Assembly: GCF_018130465.1 (NCBI RefSeq)
Contig: NZ_JAFCKJ010000007.1
Coordinates: 124,001-188,000, forward strand
Direction of reading: 5' to 3'
DNA: 64,000 nt
Origin: Bradyrhizobium canariense
GTDB taxonomy: Bacteria > Pseudomonadota > Alphaproteobacteria > Rhizobiales > Xanthobacteraceae
Positions within the stretch are counted from its first letter, which is position 1; each line of letters starts with the position of its first letter. The notes beneath the pieces were generated by a model, which was not told where the DNA came from, did not search any database, and saw only the letters and a list, made by a program, of their open reading frames with translations. The translations under genes and the position numbers were made by a program. This document shows positions 62,379-64,000 of the stretch, piece after piece.

Positions 62379-62759
62379 ATGCGGATACTGATGGTGGCAG
62401 CGGCGCTCGTCATGGTGACATCTGCTGCCATGACGTCTGGTGTTATGGCCGACGATGACGATGCCAAGGGCGCGCAGAAGCTCGCCATGCAGGGCCGCGA
62501 CGATTACTGGCATTGCCTGGCGCGGGAATATTCGCGTGATAGCAATCAGGGTAAGTCGGAGCAGGATTTCGGCCGCTCGGTCGCCGGCGCCTGTCCGTCG
62601 GAGCGGCAATATTACCGTGTGGCGCTGCTCGACTTTCTCACCACGCAGTATCCCACCATCGAGGGCGATGCCCATCTCGCCACCGCGAACAGGGCCGTGG
62701 AAGCGGCGCAGAAGGACATCGTGACCGCCTTCGTCAAGCACAGGCCGCCGCAGAAATAG
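62379..62759 (+). CDS. Small secreted hypothetical protein
   Basis: A 126-residue protein with a signal peptide (MRILMVAAALVMVTSAAM to VMA|DDDD). The mature part, with DDYWHCLAREYSRDSNQGKS and VAGACPSERQYYRVALLDFL, is alpha-helical and has two cysteines that may form a disulfide. No family is recognised. AAGGAG precedes the ATG. The next gene is another small membrane protein 89 bp on. Confidence 0.75.
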   Translation: MRILMVAAALVMVTSAAMTSGVMADDDDAKGAQKLAMQGRDDYWHCLAREYSRDSNQGKSEQDFGRSVAGACPSERQYYRVALLDFLTTQYPTIEGDAHLATANRAVEAAQKDIVTAFVKHRPPQK

Positions 62760-62848
62760 CCCATTGACCGTTGGTGTCCCGCGAGCCCTTCCGGCTGTGC
62801 GCCCATCCATGGTATCACTGGGCGCATCTGGAACAGGGATGGGTTTCC

Positions 62849-63052
62849 ATGTCGTCTGAGTCGGTCGGGGGCATTTTGGGCGCGATTGTCGCGGCGATCG
62901 TACTTGCAGTCGCCGTCGTCTTCGGGCCGATCGGCCAGTACGGCAAGCCGCCCAAGCCTGCGAAAGTCGAGCCGGCCGCGGCTGCGGCGCCGGCGGCCCC
63001 TGCCGCGCCCGTGCCGCGAGGCCCGGTGATCAAGGAAGTCCCGAACCAATAA
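62849..63052 (+). CDS. Small single-TM protein with Ala/Pro-rich tail
   Basis: A 67-residue protein with one TM helix (about residues 8-28, GILGAIVAAIVLAVAVVFG) and a cytoplasmic or periplasmic Ala/Pro-rich tail ending PVIKEVPNQ. It has no recognised domain. The ATG is preceded by GGGATGGG. The 258 bp between it and the glycosyltransferase gene show no clear gene. Confidence 0.6.
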   Translation: MSSESVGGILGAIVAAIVLAVAVVFGPIGQYGKPPKPAKVEPAAAAAPAAPAAPVPRGPVIKEVPNQ

Positions 63053-63310
63053 GGGTCTGAAAAGGCCTCTTTCGCCCCTTGCAAAGCGGCTTTGTCGTAC
63101 CTATTTGGTTTCTAACGGCGACGTTGAGCGAAAAACTCCGGCGCTGGAACGACCTTGGAATAGCTCAGGCTGCGCCGGATGTACGCGCGGCCCGCCGTTC
63201 CGGGGTCGTTAGCATTTTTGGGCCCCTTTTGGGCCGCTCCCCCAGAGAAACCCCGGCTTGCTAGCGCAAGTTCTTGGCAGCACAGGACGCGGCGGATATA
63301 CGCTGCCGTC

Positions 63311-64000
63311 ATGAATGAAGCGATCAGACCGGGCTCCGACACCCCACAGGCGGCTTCTCCGTCGCCGGAATTGTCGGTCGTCGTCCCGACCTTCAACGAG
63401 CGCGACAATGTCACGGTGCTGTACCGGCGGCTGGAGGCAACGCTGGCCGGCATCGCCTGGGAAGTCGTGTTCGTCGACGATAATTCGCCGGATGGCACCT
63501 GGGACGTCGTGCGCGCGCTGGCCCAGCGCGACAGCCGCGTGCGCTGTGTCCGCCGCATCGGCCGCCGCGGCCTGTCGGGGGCCTGCATCGAGGGCATCCT
63601 GGCCTCCAGCGCGCCCTATGCGGCCGTGATCGACGCCGACCTCCAGCACGACGAGACGCAGCTGCCGAGGATGCTGTCGCTGCTCGCGAGCGGGCAGGCC
63701 GAGCTCGTGGTCGGCAGCCGCTACATCGAGGGCTACAAGAGCGAAGGCTTCAACAAGCAGCGCGCCGGCGCCAGTGCACTGGCGACCGAGGTCGCAAGGA
63801 AGATGCTGCGGGTCGAGATCGCCGATCCCATGAGCGGCTTCTTCATGGTTCGCCGCGACCGTTTCGAGCAGCTCGCGCCGAAACTTTCCGTGCACGGCTT
63901 CAAGATACTGCTCGACCTCGTCGCGAGTGCACACGGCAGCTTGCGCGCCATCGAAATTCCCTACACCTTCGGTGAGCGCCAGCATGGCGAAAGCAAGCTC
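63311..64000 (+). CDS. GT2-family polyprenyl-phosphate glycosyltransferase, 5' part
   Basis: The frame from this ATG stays open to the end of the window, giving 230 residues of a dolichol-phosphate mannosyltransferase-like protein. LSVVVPTFNERDNVTVLYRR, VVFVDDNSPDGTW and AVIDADLQHDE (the DxD-type nucleotide-sugar site) are present, and SGFFMVRRDRFEQLAPK continues the fold. Such enzymes transfer mannose, glucose or another sugar to a polyprenyl phosphate for cell-envelope glycans. The C-terminal part, often a GtrA-like membrane domain, lies outside. Confidence 0.92.
   Translation, partial: MNEAIRPGSDTPQAASPSPELSVVVPTFNERDNVTVLYRRLEATLAGIAWEVVFVDDNSPDGTWDVVRALAQRDSRVRCVRRIGRRGLSGACIEGILASSAPYAAVIDADLQHDETQLPRMLSLLASGQAELVVGSRYIEGYKSEGFNKQRAGASALATEVARKMLRVEIADPMSGFFMVRRDRFEQLAPKLSVHGFKILLDLVASAHGSLRAIEIPYTFGERQHGESKL

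Overview
The window is 64 kb of GC-rich chromosome from an alphaproteobacterium, most likely Bradyrhizobium or a close relative. This rests on the protein repertoire: alphaproteobacterial S4, a complete liv branched-chain amino-acid transporter, pca protocatechuate genes, a cox/XDH-type molybdoenzyme maturation cluster and many two-component and TetR genes. It also rests on several families of palindromic intergenic repeats of the kind common in that group. I see no rRNA, tRNA, CRISPR array, prophage or insertion sequence. Both end genes, a serine hydrolase and a glycosyltransferase, run off the window.

Layout. Positions 1-9.6 kb hold mostly single housekeeping and metabolic genes: threonine aldolase, rpsD, a secreted cupin coupled to an E2-like acyltransferase, an HpcH/HpaI aldolase, murI, cytochrome b561, a GST, a membrane cyclic-nucleotide-binding protein and a free-standing secreted SecD P1-like protein. 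From 9.8 to 19.7 kb come an acyl-CoA synthetase, two tandem exported caspase-like proteins behind a perfect CRP-type palindrome, a Tat-exported LVIVD propeller, an M20 amidohydrolase and purB. From 20.3 to 27.6 kb lie a TetR gene, a NarL-type two-component pair and a five-gene cluster joining a MotA/TolQ/ExbB-like channel, two small membrane proteins, a metallophosphoesterase and a Ser/Thr kinase fused to a universal-stress domain. Then follow small ORFs, rpe, an EF-hand protein, a frameshifted KTSC gene, a P1 peptidase, a MASE4-like hybrid kinase and a divergent single-domain response regulator.

From 35 to 40 kb is livK-F-G-M-H on the minus strand. From 41 to 44 kb are pcaB-pcaD-pcaC, and divergent from them, from 44 to 51 kb, a plus-strand coxG-coxS-coxM-coxD-coxE-xdhC-xdhC-mocA-like cluster. 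The cluster has the iron-sulfur and FAD subunits and maturation factors but lacks the large Mo-binding subunit. From 51 to 64 kb are small secreted proteins, an alcohol dehydrogenase, an ArsR/AHSA1/GFA operon with a double palindromic operator, a TetR-controlled ABC export operon, a class III adenylate cyclase, PhzF, DUF488 and DUF72 genes, and a GT2 glycosyltransferase.

The items most worth a second look are the channel-kinase cluster, the tandem caspase-like pair and its palindrome, the TM-less SecD-like protein, the cox cluster without its large subunit, and the distinct palindromic repeat families between genes.
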